Below, piece by piece: positions 16,524 to 24,741 of a stretch of 64,000 nucleotides of DNA. The stretch is from an uncultured Muribaculaceae bacterium (GTDB lineage Bacteria > Bacteroidota > Bacteroidia > Bacteroidales > Muribaculaceae). The stretch is taken from positions 124,001 to 188,000 of the forward strand of contig CAJTQV010000002.1 in assembly GCA_910578385.1 (NCBI GenBank), read 5' to 3'. The position numbers and the translations under genes were made by a program. Below the pieces are notes generated by a model that had not been told where the DNA came from, ran no database searches, and saw nothing but the letters and a program-made list of their open reading frames with translations. Positions within the stretch are counted from its first letter, which is position 1; each line of letters opens with the position of its first letter.

Positions 16524-18560
16524 ATGGATGCCAAAGAAAGAATAGACCGGTTGCGCGAGGAGCTGAACCGGCACAACCATAATTACTACGTGCTGAACTC
16601 GCCGGAGATTTCCGACCGCGATTTCGACATGATGATGAAGGAGCTGGAGGCTCTTGAAAAGGAGCATCCGGAATTTGCCGACGAGCTCTCCCCTACGCAG
16701 CGAGTCGGCTCGGACCTTACAAAAGGATTCGAGCATGTGGTGCATGAGCGTCCCATGATGTCGCTGTCGAACACATACTCGGTCGGGGAGGTTGACGAGT
16801 GGGGGGCGCGTATCGACAAGGCTCTCGACGGAGAGGAGTACGGCATAGTCGGCGAAATGAAATTCGACGGCACCTCGATCTCGCTCACCTACCGCAACGG
16901 CCGGCTGGTACGCGCCGTGACGCGCGGCGACGGCACACAGGGCGACGACGTGACAGCCAATGTCAAGACCATCCGCAGCATTCCGCTCCAGCTCCTGCCG
17001 GGCGACTGGCCCGAGGAGTTCGAGATACGCGGCGAGATTCTGATGCCATGGGAGGTGTTCGAGAAGCTGAACGCCGAGCGGGCATACAACGAGGAACCCC
17101 TCTTCGCCAACCCGCGCAACGCCGCTTCGGGCACGCTCAAGATGCAGGATTCGCGCGAGGTGGCACGCCGTCATCTCGACGCGCGGTTCTACTATCTGCT
17201 GAGCGACAATCTCCCGTTCGACACACATTACGAGAACATGCTTGCCGCCGAACACTGGGGGTTCAAGGTGTCGAAAGCCATGACCCTTCTGCACTCGCTC
17301 AAGGAGATTGATGAATACATAGCCTATTGGGACGAGCACCGCAAGGAACTCCCGGTAGCCACCGACGGACTGGTGTTCAAGGTCAACTCGCTGCGACAGC
17401 AGCTTAACCTGGGCTATACCGCAAAGTCTCCGCGCTGGGCGGTGGCGTTCAAGTTCAACCCTGAACGCGCATGCACGCCGCTCCGTTTCGTTTCGTTCGA
17501 GACAGGACGCATGGGTATCGTCACTCCGGTGGCCAACCTTGAACCTGTTCAGCTGTCGGGAACAATCGTGAAGCGTGCGTCGCTCCATAACGATGACATA
17601 ATGCAGGAACTCGACATACACGAAGGAGACCATCTGTATGTTGAGAAAGCAGGTGAAATCATTCCCCAGATAACCGGAGTGGAGGTATCGAAACGCCCGG
17701 AGGGCGCGGCAAAGATAGTTTTTGTCAAGGATTGTCCGGTGTGCGGCACTCCGCTGCGCCGGATATTCGGCGAGGCGGCATGGTGCTGCCCCAACAAGTA
17801 TGGTTGCCGCCCGCAGATAACGGGCAGGATAGAGCACTTCTGCGCACGCCGCATGATGAACATCGACGGCATCGGCGAGGAGACGGCAGAGACGCTGTTT
17901 GCCGCCGGTATGGTGAGAAACATCAGAGACATATACAGCCTGACCGAGGAGATGCTGACCAAGCTCGACCGTTTCGGAGAGAAAGCCGCACGCCGCATCA
18001 TGAAGGGTATAGAGGAATCGAAGTCCGTGCCGTTCGAGAGGGTGCTCTATGCGCTGTCGATTCCGAACGTAGGCGAGACGACAGCCAAACGCATAGCCCG
18101 CACGGTGAAGAGTATCGACAACATGATGACGATGAGCCTCGAACAGCTCACGGCCATACCGGATGTCGGTCCGATCATAGCCCAATGTATATTCGATTAT
18201 CTCCGCGAGCCGGTGAACATCGAGAATATCGAGGCACTGCGCCGGGCAGGCGTACAACTGGAAGTTGCGGCCGACAAGCTGAAACCGGCCGGCAACGCGC
18301 TCGACGGCAAGACGGTGGTGATTTCCGGAACATTCTCGCGTCACAGCCGCGACGAGTACAAGGACATCATCATGGTCCAGGGAGGCAAGAACTCGGGCAG
18401 CATATCGAAGAAGACATCTTTTGTGCTTGCCGGAGAGAACATGGGACCCGCCAAGCGCGACAAATGCACCCAGCTCGGCATTCCTCTCGTAAGCGAGGAG
18501 GAGTTTCTCGCCATGCTTGAAGCACCGGCGGAAGTGTCCGACGGGGAAACATCAGTTTGA
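16524..18560 (+). CDS. ligA: NAD-dependent DNA ligase LigA
   Basis: This 678-aa ligase seals nicks during replication and repair. The adenylated lysine is K113 in MKFDGTSI. An N-terminal NAD-binding domain (YYVLNSPEISDRDFD) is followed by adenylation and OB domains and a four-Cys zinc finger (CPVCGTPL ... CCPNKYGC). Helix-hairpin-helix repeats and a C-terminal BRCT domain (GKTVVISGTFSRHSRDEYK) complete the protein. All domains appear complete. Confidence 0.98.
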   Translation: MDAKERIDRLREELNRHNHNYYVLNSPEISDRDFDMMMKELEALEKEHPEFADELSPTQRVGSDLTKGFEHVVHERPMMSLSNTYSVGEVDEWGARIDKALDGEEYGIVGEMKFDGTSISLTYRNGRLVRAVTRGDGTQGDDVTANVKTIRSIPLQLLPGDWPEEFEIRGEILMPWEVFEKLNAERAYNEEPLFANPRNAASGTLKMQDSREVARRHLDARFYYLLSDNLPFDTHYENMLAAEHWGFKVSKAMTLLHSLKEIDEYIAYWDEHRKELPVATDGLVFKVNSLRQQLNLGYTAKSPRWAVAFKFNPERACTPLRFVSFETGRMGIVTPVANLEPVQLSGTIVKRASLHNDDIMQELDIHEGDHLYVEKAGEIIPQITGVEVSKRPEGAAKIVFVKDCPVCGTPLRRIFGEAAWCCPNKYGCRPQITGRIEHFCARRMMNIDGIGEETAETLFAAGMVRNIRDIYSLTEEMLTKLDRFGEKAARRIMKGIEESKSVPFERVLYALSIPNVGETTAKRIARTVKSIDNMMTMSLEQLTAIPDVGPIIAQCIFDYLREPVNIENIEALRRAGVQLEVAADKLKPAGNALDGKTVVISGTFSRHSRDEYKDIIMVQGGKNSGSISKKTSFVLAGENMGPAKRDKCTQLGIPLVSEEEFLAMLEAPAEVSDGETSV

Positions 18561-18609
18561 AGGCCATAAATCAACATAACCATTTAAAACAGAAAAAACA
18601 ACATTAGTG

Positions 18610-19254
18610 ATGAAAGTTTCACCCTCTCTGCTGTCGGCCAACTTCGCCGACATGCGTCCGGACCTTGAGATGATTAACGCGTCGGAATCAGACTACCTGC
18701 ACATGGACATCATGGACGGTGTGTTCGTGCCGAATATCTCGTTCGGTTTTCCGGTCATGAAGTCTGTGTCGAAAATCTGCACCAAGCCGCTCGATGTCCA
18801 CCTCATGATTGTGGAGCCACAGAAATGGATCTCACAGGTGCGCGACTGCGGCGCGGAGATTATGAATGTACATCAGGAGGCATGCCTGCACCTGCACAGC
18901 TGCGTCCAGCAGATACATGCCGCCGGAATGAAGGCCGGAGTCACACTCTGTCCCGCCACTCCGGTCTCGACATTGGTTGACATAATCGGCGACCTTGACC
19001 TTGTGCTCCTCATGTCGGTCAACCCCGGTTTCGGAGGCCAGCCCTTCATCGAGCACACGCTGAAGAAAACCGTCGAGCTGCGCCGTCTTATCGACGAAAG
19101 CGGTTCGAAAGCGGAGATTGAGATAGATGGCGGTGTGAACCTCAAGACCGGGGCGCAGCTCGCCGAGGCCGGTGCCGACATCCTCGTGGCCGGCAGCTTC
19201 GTGTTTGGCGCGGAGAATCCCGCAGCCACAATCAGCGAGCTCAGAAAACTGTAA
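18610..19254 (+). CDS. rpe: Ribulose-phosphate 3-epimerase
   Basis: This 214-aa TIM-barrel enzyme interconverts ribulose 5-phosphate and xylulose 5-phosphate in the pentose phosphate pathway. MKVSPSLLSANFADM, the metal and catalytic segment HMDIMDGVFVPNISFG, HLMIVEP, MSVNPGFGGQPFI and EIDGGVN are all present. The ATG at 18610 is preferred to the GTG directly before it. A terminator follows. Confidence 0.97.
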   Translation: MKVSPSLLSANFADMRPDLEMINASESDYLHMDIMDGVFVPNISFGFPVMKSVSKICTKPLDVHLMIVEPQKWISQVRDCGAEIMNVHQEACLHLHSCVQQIHAAGMKAGVTLCPATPVSTLVDIIGDLDLVLLMSVNPGFGGQPFIEHTLKKTVELRRLIDESGSKAEIEIDGGVNLKTGAQLAEAGADILVAGSFVFGAENPAATISELRKL

Positions 19255-19263
19255 GACACAAGA

Positions 19264-19302
19264 GCCGCAGACCTTTTATATATCCGGTCTGCGGCACATT
19301 TT
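19264..19302 (+). terminator. Intrinsic terminator after rpe
   Basis: The arms GCCGCAGACC (19264-19273) and GGTCTGCGGC (19286-19295) form a 10-bp stem followed by ACATTTTTAA, 10 bp past the rpe stop. Confidence 0.92.
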
Positions 19303-19324
19303 TAATAACCCTTTAAACTAAAAT

Positions 19325-19999
19325 ATGCTTGACATGATTCCGCTGGCCATATTCGATGCCAGCGAGTTCTTCCAATGGTTTGTAGACCATGCCAACTACT
19401 GGTTCGTATTCATCTTCATGGTCATCGAGAGCAGCTTCATCCCCTTCCCCTCGGAGGTGATAGTGCCGCCGGCCGCCTATCTTGCGTGCCGCAACTACGG
19501 CGTGGGAGCTGACATGAACGTTTACATGGTGGTAGTGTTCGCCACGCTCGGCGCGTTGGTCGGAGCATTCATCAACTACTACCTCGCCCTGTGGGTAGGC
19601 CGTCCGGTGGTCTACAAGTTTGCCGACAGCCGCTTCGGGCACGCCTGTCTGATTGACCGCGCCAAGGTCGAGAAAGCGGAGAATTACTTCGACAAACATG
19701 GAGCGGTATCTACATTTGTAGGACGGTTGATACCGGCCATCCGCCAGCTCATATCGATACCGGCCGGAATCTCGAAGATGAACGTCGCGCAGTTCGCCCT
19801 CTTCACCACACTCGGAGCCTTGGTATGGAACTCCATACTCGGCGGTCTTGGCTACTGGCTCTCCATCCACGTGGACCCGGCCATGCTCTTCGACAAGATC
19901 GAGGAATACAACCGTTACCTGAGCTGGGCCGGCTACGCGCTGTTCGCCATCTGTGTGGCCTACATCCTCTGGAACGCCTTCCGCAAAAAGAAATCCTGA
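19325..19999 (+). CDS. DedA-family membrane protein
   Basis: This 224-aa integral membrane protein has the DedA/SNARE-associated signature: E-x-SFIPFPSEVI near residues 36-48, FATLGALVGAFINYYLALWVGR, and the FVGRLIPAIRQLISIPAG motif near residue 136. DedA proteins are undecaprenyl-phosphate or phospholipid transporters/scramblases needed for envelope homeostasis. Here the specific substrate is not determinable. A 13-bp gap separates it from the next gene. Confidence 0.9.
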   Translation: MLDMIPLAIFDASEFFQWFVDHANYWFVFIFMVIESSFIPFPSEVIVPPAAYLACRNYGVGADMNVYMVVVFATLGALVGAFINYYLALWVGRPVVYKFADSRFGHACLIDRAKVEKAENYFDKHGAVSTFVGRLIPAIRQLISIPAGISKMNVAQFALFTTLGALVWNSILGGLGYWLSIHVDPAMLFDKIEEYNRYLSWAGYALFAICVAYILWNAFRKKKS

Positions 20000-20012
20000 T
20001 ACCCACCAGCCC

Positions 20013-20777
20013 ATGGGAGTCGAAATCAAATTCTCACAGTCATACTTCTGGCTTGATTCATGGATATTGGCAAATATCCTCCAACTCGGCACGCAAAGTT
20101 TCTGCAGGCGATTCCTCGACTTCAAGATTGATCCGGGACACCGTCTTTTCGATCAGATGGTTATGGCTGCCAGATGCGGAGTTGCCAATATCGCCGAAGG
20201 GACTTCAAGACATTCAACTTCAATCGAGACAGAGATGCGTCTGCTCGACGTGGCCCGCGCAAGTATCGACGAACTTCAGGGAGACTATTTCAACTTCCTT
20301 CTTCAGCATCAATCAGATGTATGGGCAATAGGCAATCCGGACCGGGAGAGGCTCTGGAAGTTGGCGATAGACAAAGCGGACTACTCCAACAGTCTGCTTC
20401 ACGATGCCGCCGAACATATATTGAAACAGAAGGAACGGTTCGATACCTGGATTGAGAACGAATCGCCGCAAATAGCGGCCAATGCCCTGCTGATACTCTG
20501 TGTAAGGGTCAACAGGATGTTGCAGCGACAGCTGACAACGCGTCTCTCGCTTTTCAGAGAGCAGGGCGGCTTCACCGAGAACATGACAGCAGAGCGAATC
20601 GCAGCCAAACGCCAGCAAGCAATTAAGGCTCAGAGTCCGGTTTGCCCCAAATGCGGCAAACCGATGTTCAGGAGAATGCAGAAAAAAGGGCATAACCAGG
20701 GAAGAGAATTCTGGGGCTGCTCCACCTGGCCGGAATGCGACGGCCTCCTGCCAATTACTTCAAACAAACCGGGATAA
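20013..20777 (+). CDS. Four-helix-bundle suffix protein with topoisomerase-type zinc finger
   Basis: In this 254-aa protein, residues ~10-180 form an S23-like four-helix bundle (RLFDQMVMAARCGVANIAEG). The C-terminus carries a C4 zinc finger of the topoisomerase I type (C211, C214, C236, C242; CPKCGKPMFRR ... WGCSTWPEC). The combination matches the family named four helix bundle suffix domain protein, of unknown function; nucleic-acid binding is likely. I chose the ATG at 20013, 13 bp after the dedA stop. Confidence 0.85.
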   Translation: MGVEIKFSQSYFWLDSWILANILQLGTQSFCRRFLDFKIDPGHRLFDQMVMAARCGVANIAEGTSRHSTSIETEMRLLDVARASIDELQGDYFNFLLQHQSDVWAIGNPDRERLWKLAIDKADYSNSLLHDAAEHILKQKERFDTWIENESPQIAANALLILCVRVNRMLQRQLTTRLSLFREQGGFTENMTAERIAAKRQQAIKAQSPVCPKCGKPMFRRMQKKGHNQGREFWGCSTWPECDGLLPITSNKPG

Positions 20778-20788
20778 ACCGGACGACC

Positions 20789-20894
20789 CGAGGAAATCAC
20801 GAGATAACACGTGTTTCCTCGTGATATCTCGTGATGACTCGAGTTATATCGTGACATCTCGTGACAGCCCGAGATAACTCGTGAAATCTCGTGG
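20789..20894. repeat. CTCGTGA-type short repeats
   Basis: Around ten degenerate 10-12-bp units of the form ATCTCGTGA, some inverted (ATCACGAG), fill the space after the four-helix gene. Inverted units can pair with direct ones. The units are too short and irregular, and lack unique spacers, for a CRISPR array. The function is unknown. Confidence 0.7.
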
Positions 20895-20909
20895 TAAGCC
20901 CAGGTTTCG

Positions 20910-20960
20910 CCAATCAATGAGGGCGCTGTGTCAGACTGACACAGCGCCCTCATTGATTGG
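20910..20960. terminator. Bidirectional terminator, perfect 25-bp palindrome
   Basis: The arms at 20910-20934 and 20936-20960 are exact reverse complements (outer end CCAATCAATGAGGGCGC) around a single base. It lies between the convergent four-helix and flavodiiron genes. The outer CATTGATTGG is repeated once more at 20961-20970. The stem is much longer than a usual terminator. Confidence 0.85.
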
Positions 20961-21007
20961 CATTGATTGGGATAAGCCCGGAGGAATCAGCTGGTGCACC
21001 AGAGAGT

Positions 21008-22210
21008 TCAGCAGGTGCATTTGAGCTGCGAGGCGACAGTGGCGGCGAGCTCGCGGGCAGCGGCCAGCGACTCGTCGTCGAGGGTCTGGCGCAGGATCAT
21101 CGAGGCAGCTATCGGCATCTTCATGCGATCGCTGTATTCCTGCAGCTTGGCTACTACCGCTCCCTTGGCCCATGTGTAGCCTCCGAAGGCAGCGAATACC
21201 TTGCCCTGTATCTCGCGGGTCTCCATGGCGTTCATGAATGTCTCGACGGGCGGGAAGAGACGCATGGAGTATGTCGCGCTGCCGACTATCAGTCCCTCGT
21301 AACGGAAGGCATCGGAAATCATGTCGCTCATTGATGAGTGCGAAGCGTTGTGTACGCGTATCGTGCGGACTCCGCGCGCCGAAAGCTCGCGTGCGATGAC
21401 CTCGGCCACCTCGGCTGTGTTGCCGTACATCGAGCCGTAGATGATAGTCACACCCGGTTCGCTGCGGTAGGCCGAAAGCCGGTCTGTCAGCGCAACTACC
21501 TCCGCTATGCGGTCGTGCCATACGGGACCGTGGGTGGAGCAGATATATTCCAGTTCGAGCGATGAGAGCTTGGCGAGGGCACGCTGCACGAATTTGCCAT
21601 ACTTGCCGACGATGTTGGAATAGTAGCGGTACATCTCGGGGAAATAACGGTCGGTGTCCATCTCGGTGTCAATGATACCGCCGTCGAGTGCGCCGAACGT
21701 GCCGAATGCGTCGCCCGAGAAGAGGAGCTTGCTGTCGGCCAGATACGTCATCATGGTCTCGGGCCAGTGCACCATGGGGGTGAGGAAGAATTTCAGCTCG
21801 CGGTCGCCGAGGCTGAGGGTATCACCATCTTTGACCTCCACGAACCGGCTGTCATCTTCAATGTGGTAGAAGCCCTTGATCATTCCGATGGTCTGGGCGT
21901 TGCCGACAATGCGTATGTCTGGATATGCACGCACCACCTCGGGAATCGAGCCGCTGTGGTCAGGCTCCATATGATTTATGACCAGATAGTCAATCGTGCG
22001 TCCGGGGGCTACCGCGCAGATGTTGCTCAGGAACTCGCGCACCTCGTCGATGCGTACGGTATCGATAAGAGCGAGCTTCTCGCCTCCATCCACTATATAG
22101 GAATTGTAACTCACGCCATAGGGAAGCGGCCAAAGTCCTTCGAAAAGGGTTGTGACACGGTCGTTGACCCCGGCGTAATATACTCCGTCTGTGATTTGTT
22201 TGAAATTCAT
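21008..22210 (-). CDS. Flavodiiron protein (FprA/ROO family)
   Basis: This 400-aa protein has an N-terminal metallo-beta-lactamase-like diiron domain and a C-terminal flavodoxin domain. Iron ligands are in HMEPDHSG (H80, E82, D84, H85), H148 in MVHWPETMM, and D167 in LFSGDAFG. The flavodoxin FMN loop is IIYGSMYGNTAEVAEVI at about residue 255. These enzymes reduce O2 to water or NO to N2O in anaerobes, protecting them from oxidative or nitrosative stress. No fused rubredoxin or reductase is present, so a separate electron donor is needed. Confidence 0.93.
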   Translation of the reverse strand: MNFKQITDGVYYAGVNDRVTTLFEGLWPLPYGVSYNSYIVDGGEKLALIDTVRIDEVREFLSNICAVAPGRTIDYLVINHMEPDHSGSIPEVVRAYPDIRIVGNAQTIGMIKGFYHIEDDSRFVEVKDGDTLSLGDRELKFFLTPMVHWPETMMTYLADSKLLFSGDAFGTFGALDGGIIDTEMDTDRYFPEMYRYYSNIVGKYGKFVQRALAKLSSLELEYICSTHGPVWHDRIAEVVALTDRLSAYRSEPGVTIIYGSMYGNTAEVAEVIARELSARGVRTIRVHNASHSSMSDMISDAFRYEGLIVGSATYSMRLFPPVETFMNAMETREIQGKVFAAFGGYTWAKGAVVAKLQEYSDRMKMPIAASMILRQTLDDESLAAARELAATVASQLKCTC

Positions 22211-22428
22211 AGCGAAATTGTAATCCGTTGATTATTCTATTGAAGTTGTTTACCAACTTCATTCTGCAAAATTAACATATTTGCATGAAAGAGACACCCT
22301 GCAAGGGGTAAAAATTGCTTCAAATTTTGTAATTTTGCATCCGGAACTGCCGGAGAGGCTTCCGTCGCCGATAAAACAGGACTTAAAGCGGGCGACGACG
22401 CGCCCGGCATGGTTCACCGAGAAGTGTT

Positions 22429-22809
22429 ATGAAAACTGCATTAATAACAATCCTGCTGCTCGTGATCTCGAACGTGTTCATGACGTTCGCCTGGTACGGG
22501 CATCTGAAACTCCAGAGCAGCGGCATATCCAAGAACTGGCCTCTGATAGCGGTCATCCTGCTGTCGTGGGGTCTGGCCTTCCTGGAATACTGCGTGATGG
22601 TTCCGGCCAACCGCATGGGCTTCCGCGAGAACGGCGGTCCGTTCAACCTCTTCCAATTAAAAATCATACAGGAAGTGATTTCGCTGACCGTCTTCACCGT
22701 GATAGCCGTACTGATGTTCCAGGGCGAGAAACTGCACTGGAACCACATAGTGGCCTTCATCTGCCTGATGGCAGCCGTCGGCTTCACCTTCCTCCCCACC
22801 TCCAACTGA
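22429..22809 (+). CDS. DMT-like small membrane protein (DUF486)
   Basis: This 126-aa protein has four predicted membrane helices. It begins MKTALITILLLVISNVFMTF and contains FAWYGHLK, SWGLAFLEYCVMVPANR, FNLFQLKIIQEVISLTVF and a C-terminal helix. It matches the short DUF486/DMT-superfamily proteins of unknown substrate. It starts just after a 218-bp gap following the divergent flavodiiron gene and ends 5 bp before the dihydrouridine synthase. Confidence 0.85.
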   Translation: MKTALITILLLVISNVFMTFAWYGHLKLQSSGISKNWPLIAVILLSWGLAFLEYCVMVPANRMGFRENGGPFNLFQLKIIQEVISLTVFTVIAVLMFQGEKLHWNHIVAFICLMAAVGFTFLPTSN

Positions 22810-22814
22810 GACCT

Positions 22815-23744
22815 ATGACACCTATATATATCGCGCCCGTACAGGGGCATACTGATGCTGCGTGGCGGCATTTCCATCACGAGACTTACGGCGGCGACAA
22901 CCGCTATTTCACTCCGTTCATCCGCTGCGAGCATGGCGAGCTGCGCAAGCAGGATCTGCGCGACTTCACCTCTGAACTTAACGCCGGCACCGACCTCGAA
23001 CCGCAGGTGATTTTCCGCGACATGACCGAGCTTGACACTCTGCTCTCGAAGCTGCAGGCCGAAGGTGCCGAACGCATAAACCTCAACATGGGGTGCCCAT
23101 TCCCCTTACAGACCGGCAAAGGACGCGGTGCCGGCTTCTTGGGAAACCGTGAAGAAATCGCCAGGCTGAAAGATACCCTCCGCAAGTACCCGGAAATCTC
23201 ATTCTCGGTAAAGATGCGACTCGGCTACGAAGACCCGGAGGAATGGCGCGGGGTTATAGATGTTCTCAACAGTCTGGACCTCCGGCATATCGACGTTCAC
23301 CCGCGTGTGGCACGCCAGCAATATGGCGGTGAACTTCACCTCGACCAATTCCGCGCACTACTCGGCGAAAGCCGCAATCCTGTCGTTTTCAACGGTGACA
23401 TACGCACCCCCGAAGACATGACAGAGACGTTCAACCGCTTCCCTGAGATTGCGGGAGTGATGACCGCCCGCGGAGTATTGGGACGTCCGTCGCTGGCTGC
23501 GGAATATTCCGAAGGCCGCGAATGGAGCCGCGAGGAGCGACTGGAGAAGATGCTCCGATTCCACCGCACGCTTCTTGACCACTACACAGCGACACTCTGC
23601 GGCGAAACCCAGCTGCTGTCGAAGATAAAGCCCTTCTGGGAATACGCCGAAGAAGAAATCGGCCGCAAACCCTGGAAAGCAATCAAAAAATCGACCAACA
23701 TCGCCAAATACCACTCAGCCGTAGCACAAATCCTAAACGAATAA
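22815..23744 (+). CDS. tRNA-dihydrouridine synthase family protein
   Basis: This 309-aa flavin TIM-barrel enzyme reduces uridine to dihydrouridine in tRNA. It starts MTPIYIAPVQGHTDAAWRHF and contains the signature RINLNMGCPFPLQTGKGRGA with the catalytic Cys, the KMRLGYEDP segment, DVHPRVARQQYGG and FNGDIRTPEDM. The reading frame is open for 534 bp further upstream, but that stretch overlaps the DUF486 gene and is not family-like, so the ATG at 22815 is used. It is the last recognisable host gene before the phage region. Confidence 0.9.
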   Translation: MTPIYIAPVQGHTDAAWRHFHHETYGGDNRYFTPFIRCEHGELRKQDLRDFTSELNAGTDLEPQVIFRDMTELDTLLSKLQAEGAERINLNMGCPFPLQTGKGRGAGFLGNREEIARLKDTLRKYPEISFSVKMRLGYEDPEEWRGVIDVLNSLDLRHIDVHPRVARQQYGGELHLDQFRALLGESRNPVVFNGDIRTPEDMTETFNRFPEIAGVMTARGVLGRPSLAAEYSEGREWSREERLEKMLRFHRTLLDHYTATLCGETQLLSKIKPFWEYAEEEIGRKPWKAIKKSTNIAKYHSAVAQILNE

Positions 23745-23769
23745 ACGTAAGATACTGGCAGACAACAGG

Positions 23770-23797
23770 AAAGGCTGCGACGGGCGCAGCCTTTCCA
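23770..23797 (+). terminator. Intrinsic terminator after the dihydrouridine synthase
   Basis: The arms AAAGGCTGCG (23770-23779) and CGCAGCCTTT (23785-23794) form a 10-bp stem with a 5-nt loop, 26 bp past the stop codon. The T-run is short. Confidence 0.8.
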
Positions 23798-23812
23798 CGA
23801 TTCCACTATAAA

Positions 23813-23848
23813 ATTGCAACTTGCTTATCGCAAGCTGAGAATTGCAAT
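23813..23848. other. Nested hairpin of unknown role
   Basis: An outer pair ATTGCAA / TTGCAAT (23813-23819, 23842-23848) encloses an inner pair CTTGC / GCAAG (23820-23824, 23830-23834). It does not fold into a tRNA. It lies just outside the host gene and could be part of an attachment region; this is inference. Confidence 0.35.
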
Positions 23849-23898
23849 CGGGTGCGGTTCGGGTGTTGGTATGGTCTGATAACGGTTCCAATGTATTC

Positions 23899-23937
23899 AA
23901 GTTCCCGGCTTTGATTCGAAGCCGGGAACTTATTTTC
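23899..23937. terminator. Strong 13-bp hairpin terminator
   Basis: AAGTTCCCGGCTT (23899-23911) and its exact reverse complement (23919-23931) flank a 7-nt loop and are followed by ATTTTCT. It may insulate the phage region from host transcription in either direction. Confidence 0.8.
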
Positions 23938-24062
23938 TGTGCATGACTTCCAGCTGTCCTGCGGCAGGTTCCGCAGTCTGGTCGAATGCGTCAGCCAAAA
24001 AAGAAATTAAAAATTTTTTAAGAGGCGTCGCCGTCCTCGCGCACGTCACGCGCGTTACTCCG

Positions 24063-24131
24063 CCTCCATAGAAAAATATTGATTATATTTTTCTTTCTCC
24101 TCCATAGTAATATATACGACTTATATATTAC
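24063..24131. repeat. Twin AT-rich hairpins with CCTCCATAG prefix
   Basis: Two consecutive hairpins share the same geometry, a perfect 10-bp stem with a 5-nt loop: AGAAAAATAT / ATATTTTTCT (24070-24094) and GTAATATATA / TATATATTAC (24107-24131). Each begins inside a copy of CCTCCATAG (24063-24071, 24099-24107), giving a 36-bp period. The stems differ completely in sequence, which suggests that the fold rather than the sequence is kept. Confidence 0.6.
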
Positions 24132-24158
24132 TTCTTATTTCTATTACGCGCGCGCGAA

Positions 24159-24240
24159 GGTTACGGTTTGGTTTGTTTTGGTTTGATTTTGGTTAGGCTT
24201 TGGTTATGTTTTGGTTCGGGTTTGGTTTCAGTTCGGTTTA
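24159..24240. repeat. GGTTTG-rich degenerate array, copy 1
   Basis: This array opens GGTTACGGTTTGGTTTG and continues with about ten GGTT-containing units spaced 6-10 bp apart. There is no ORF across it. A second array with the same opening lies 317 bp downstream. It resembles a repeated protein- or RNA-binding tract; the function is unknown. Confidence 0.6.
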
Positions 24241-24475
24241 CATTTTAAATTTACAATAAGTTTAATATCAATATTTTACAAAGACTACAATTTCAAATCT
24301 GTTTTGACCCCATTATTTTTGATGAAGAGAAATTAAAATCTCGAAGAAGGGGAATCTATCACTGCTTGTAAAAGATTTGACAGAGCGCGACGGAGAAAAT
24401 AGCGGGATTTTTCCTGCGAAATCATGTGCATTCCAATTGCAAAACAGATGCAAAAATTAACCGAACCTAACCATA

Positions 24476-24527
24476 GGTTACAGTTTGGTTTGTGTTTGGT
24501 TCGGTTTTGGTTTAGGTTTGGTTTTCA
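24476..24527. repeat. GGTTTG-rich degenerate array, copy 2
   Basis: It opens GGTTACAGTTTGGTTTG, nearly identical to copy 1, and is preceded by inverted units (AACCGAACCTAACC at 24459-24472). The stretch 24241-24458 between the two arrays is AT-rich and shows no gene or further repeat. Confidence 0.6.
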
Positions 24528-24551
24528 GAATGCACATCCGGGTGAAAAAAT

Positions 24552-24583
24552 TGAGCGGCCTATCTTTGTAGACAAACCGCTCA
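24552..24583 (+). promoter_or_regulatory. Candidate promoter element inside an inverted repeat
   Basis: TATCTTTG (24561-24568) matches the Bacteroidota -7 consensus TAnnTTTG. It is enclosed by TGAGCGG / CCGCTCA (24552-24558, 24577-24583) and overlaps the inner palindrome TTTGTAGACAAA. No good TTG is found at the expected -33 spacing. The arrangement looks like an operator over a promoter, as expected for a phage repressor target, but this is inference. Confidence 0.4.
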
Positions 24584-24584
24584 G

Positions 24585-24710
24585 ATGATTGATTATCAAA
24601 TGAATTTTGTGAACAGTACCGGGAACTGTAAAGTGTGCATCAAGACGGCACGATGGGCTGTTGCATGTTTTAAATGGATATATTGTGTCGATTGCGGATG
24701 TCGGGTCTAA
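24585..24710 (+). CDS. Possible 41-aa Cys-rich peptide
   Basis: A 41-codon ORF starts at the ATG 2 bp after the operator-like repeat and stops at 24710. The product has six cysteines, mainly in its second half (CKVCIKTARWAVAC and CVDCGC). Its position just after the promoter-like element supports it. The small size and lack of a recognised family keep confidence low. It faces the 135-aa minus-strand gene. Confidence 0.25.
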   Translation: MIDYQMNFVNSTGNCKVCIKTARWAVACFKWIYCVDCGCRV

Positions 24711-24741
24711 AAGTAGATAAGATAGACTGCAGAGGACGGGG

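Noticed and set aside
16467..18344. A 625-aa antisense frame opposite ligA
   Set aside because: His/Arg/Val-rich translation typical of the reverse frame of a GC-rich gene; ligA is certain.
20789..20894. CTCGTGA repeats as a CRISPR array
   Set aside because: Units are 10-12 bp, degenerate and in both orientations, with no unique spacers and no cas genes.
22281..22814. A long 5' extension of the dihydrouridine synthase frame (487 aa in total)
   Set aside because: It overlaps the well-supported DUF486 gene on the same strand and its translation is not family-like; the ATG at 22815 begins the usual Dus N-terminus.
23813..23848. A tRNA gene as phage attachment site
   Set aside because: The nested hairpin lacks cloverleaf arms, T-loop and anticodon stem.
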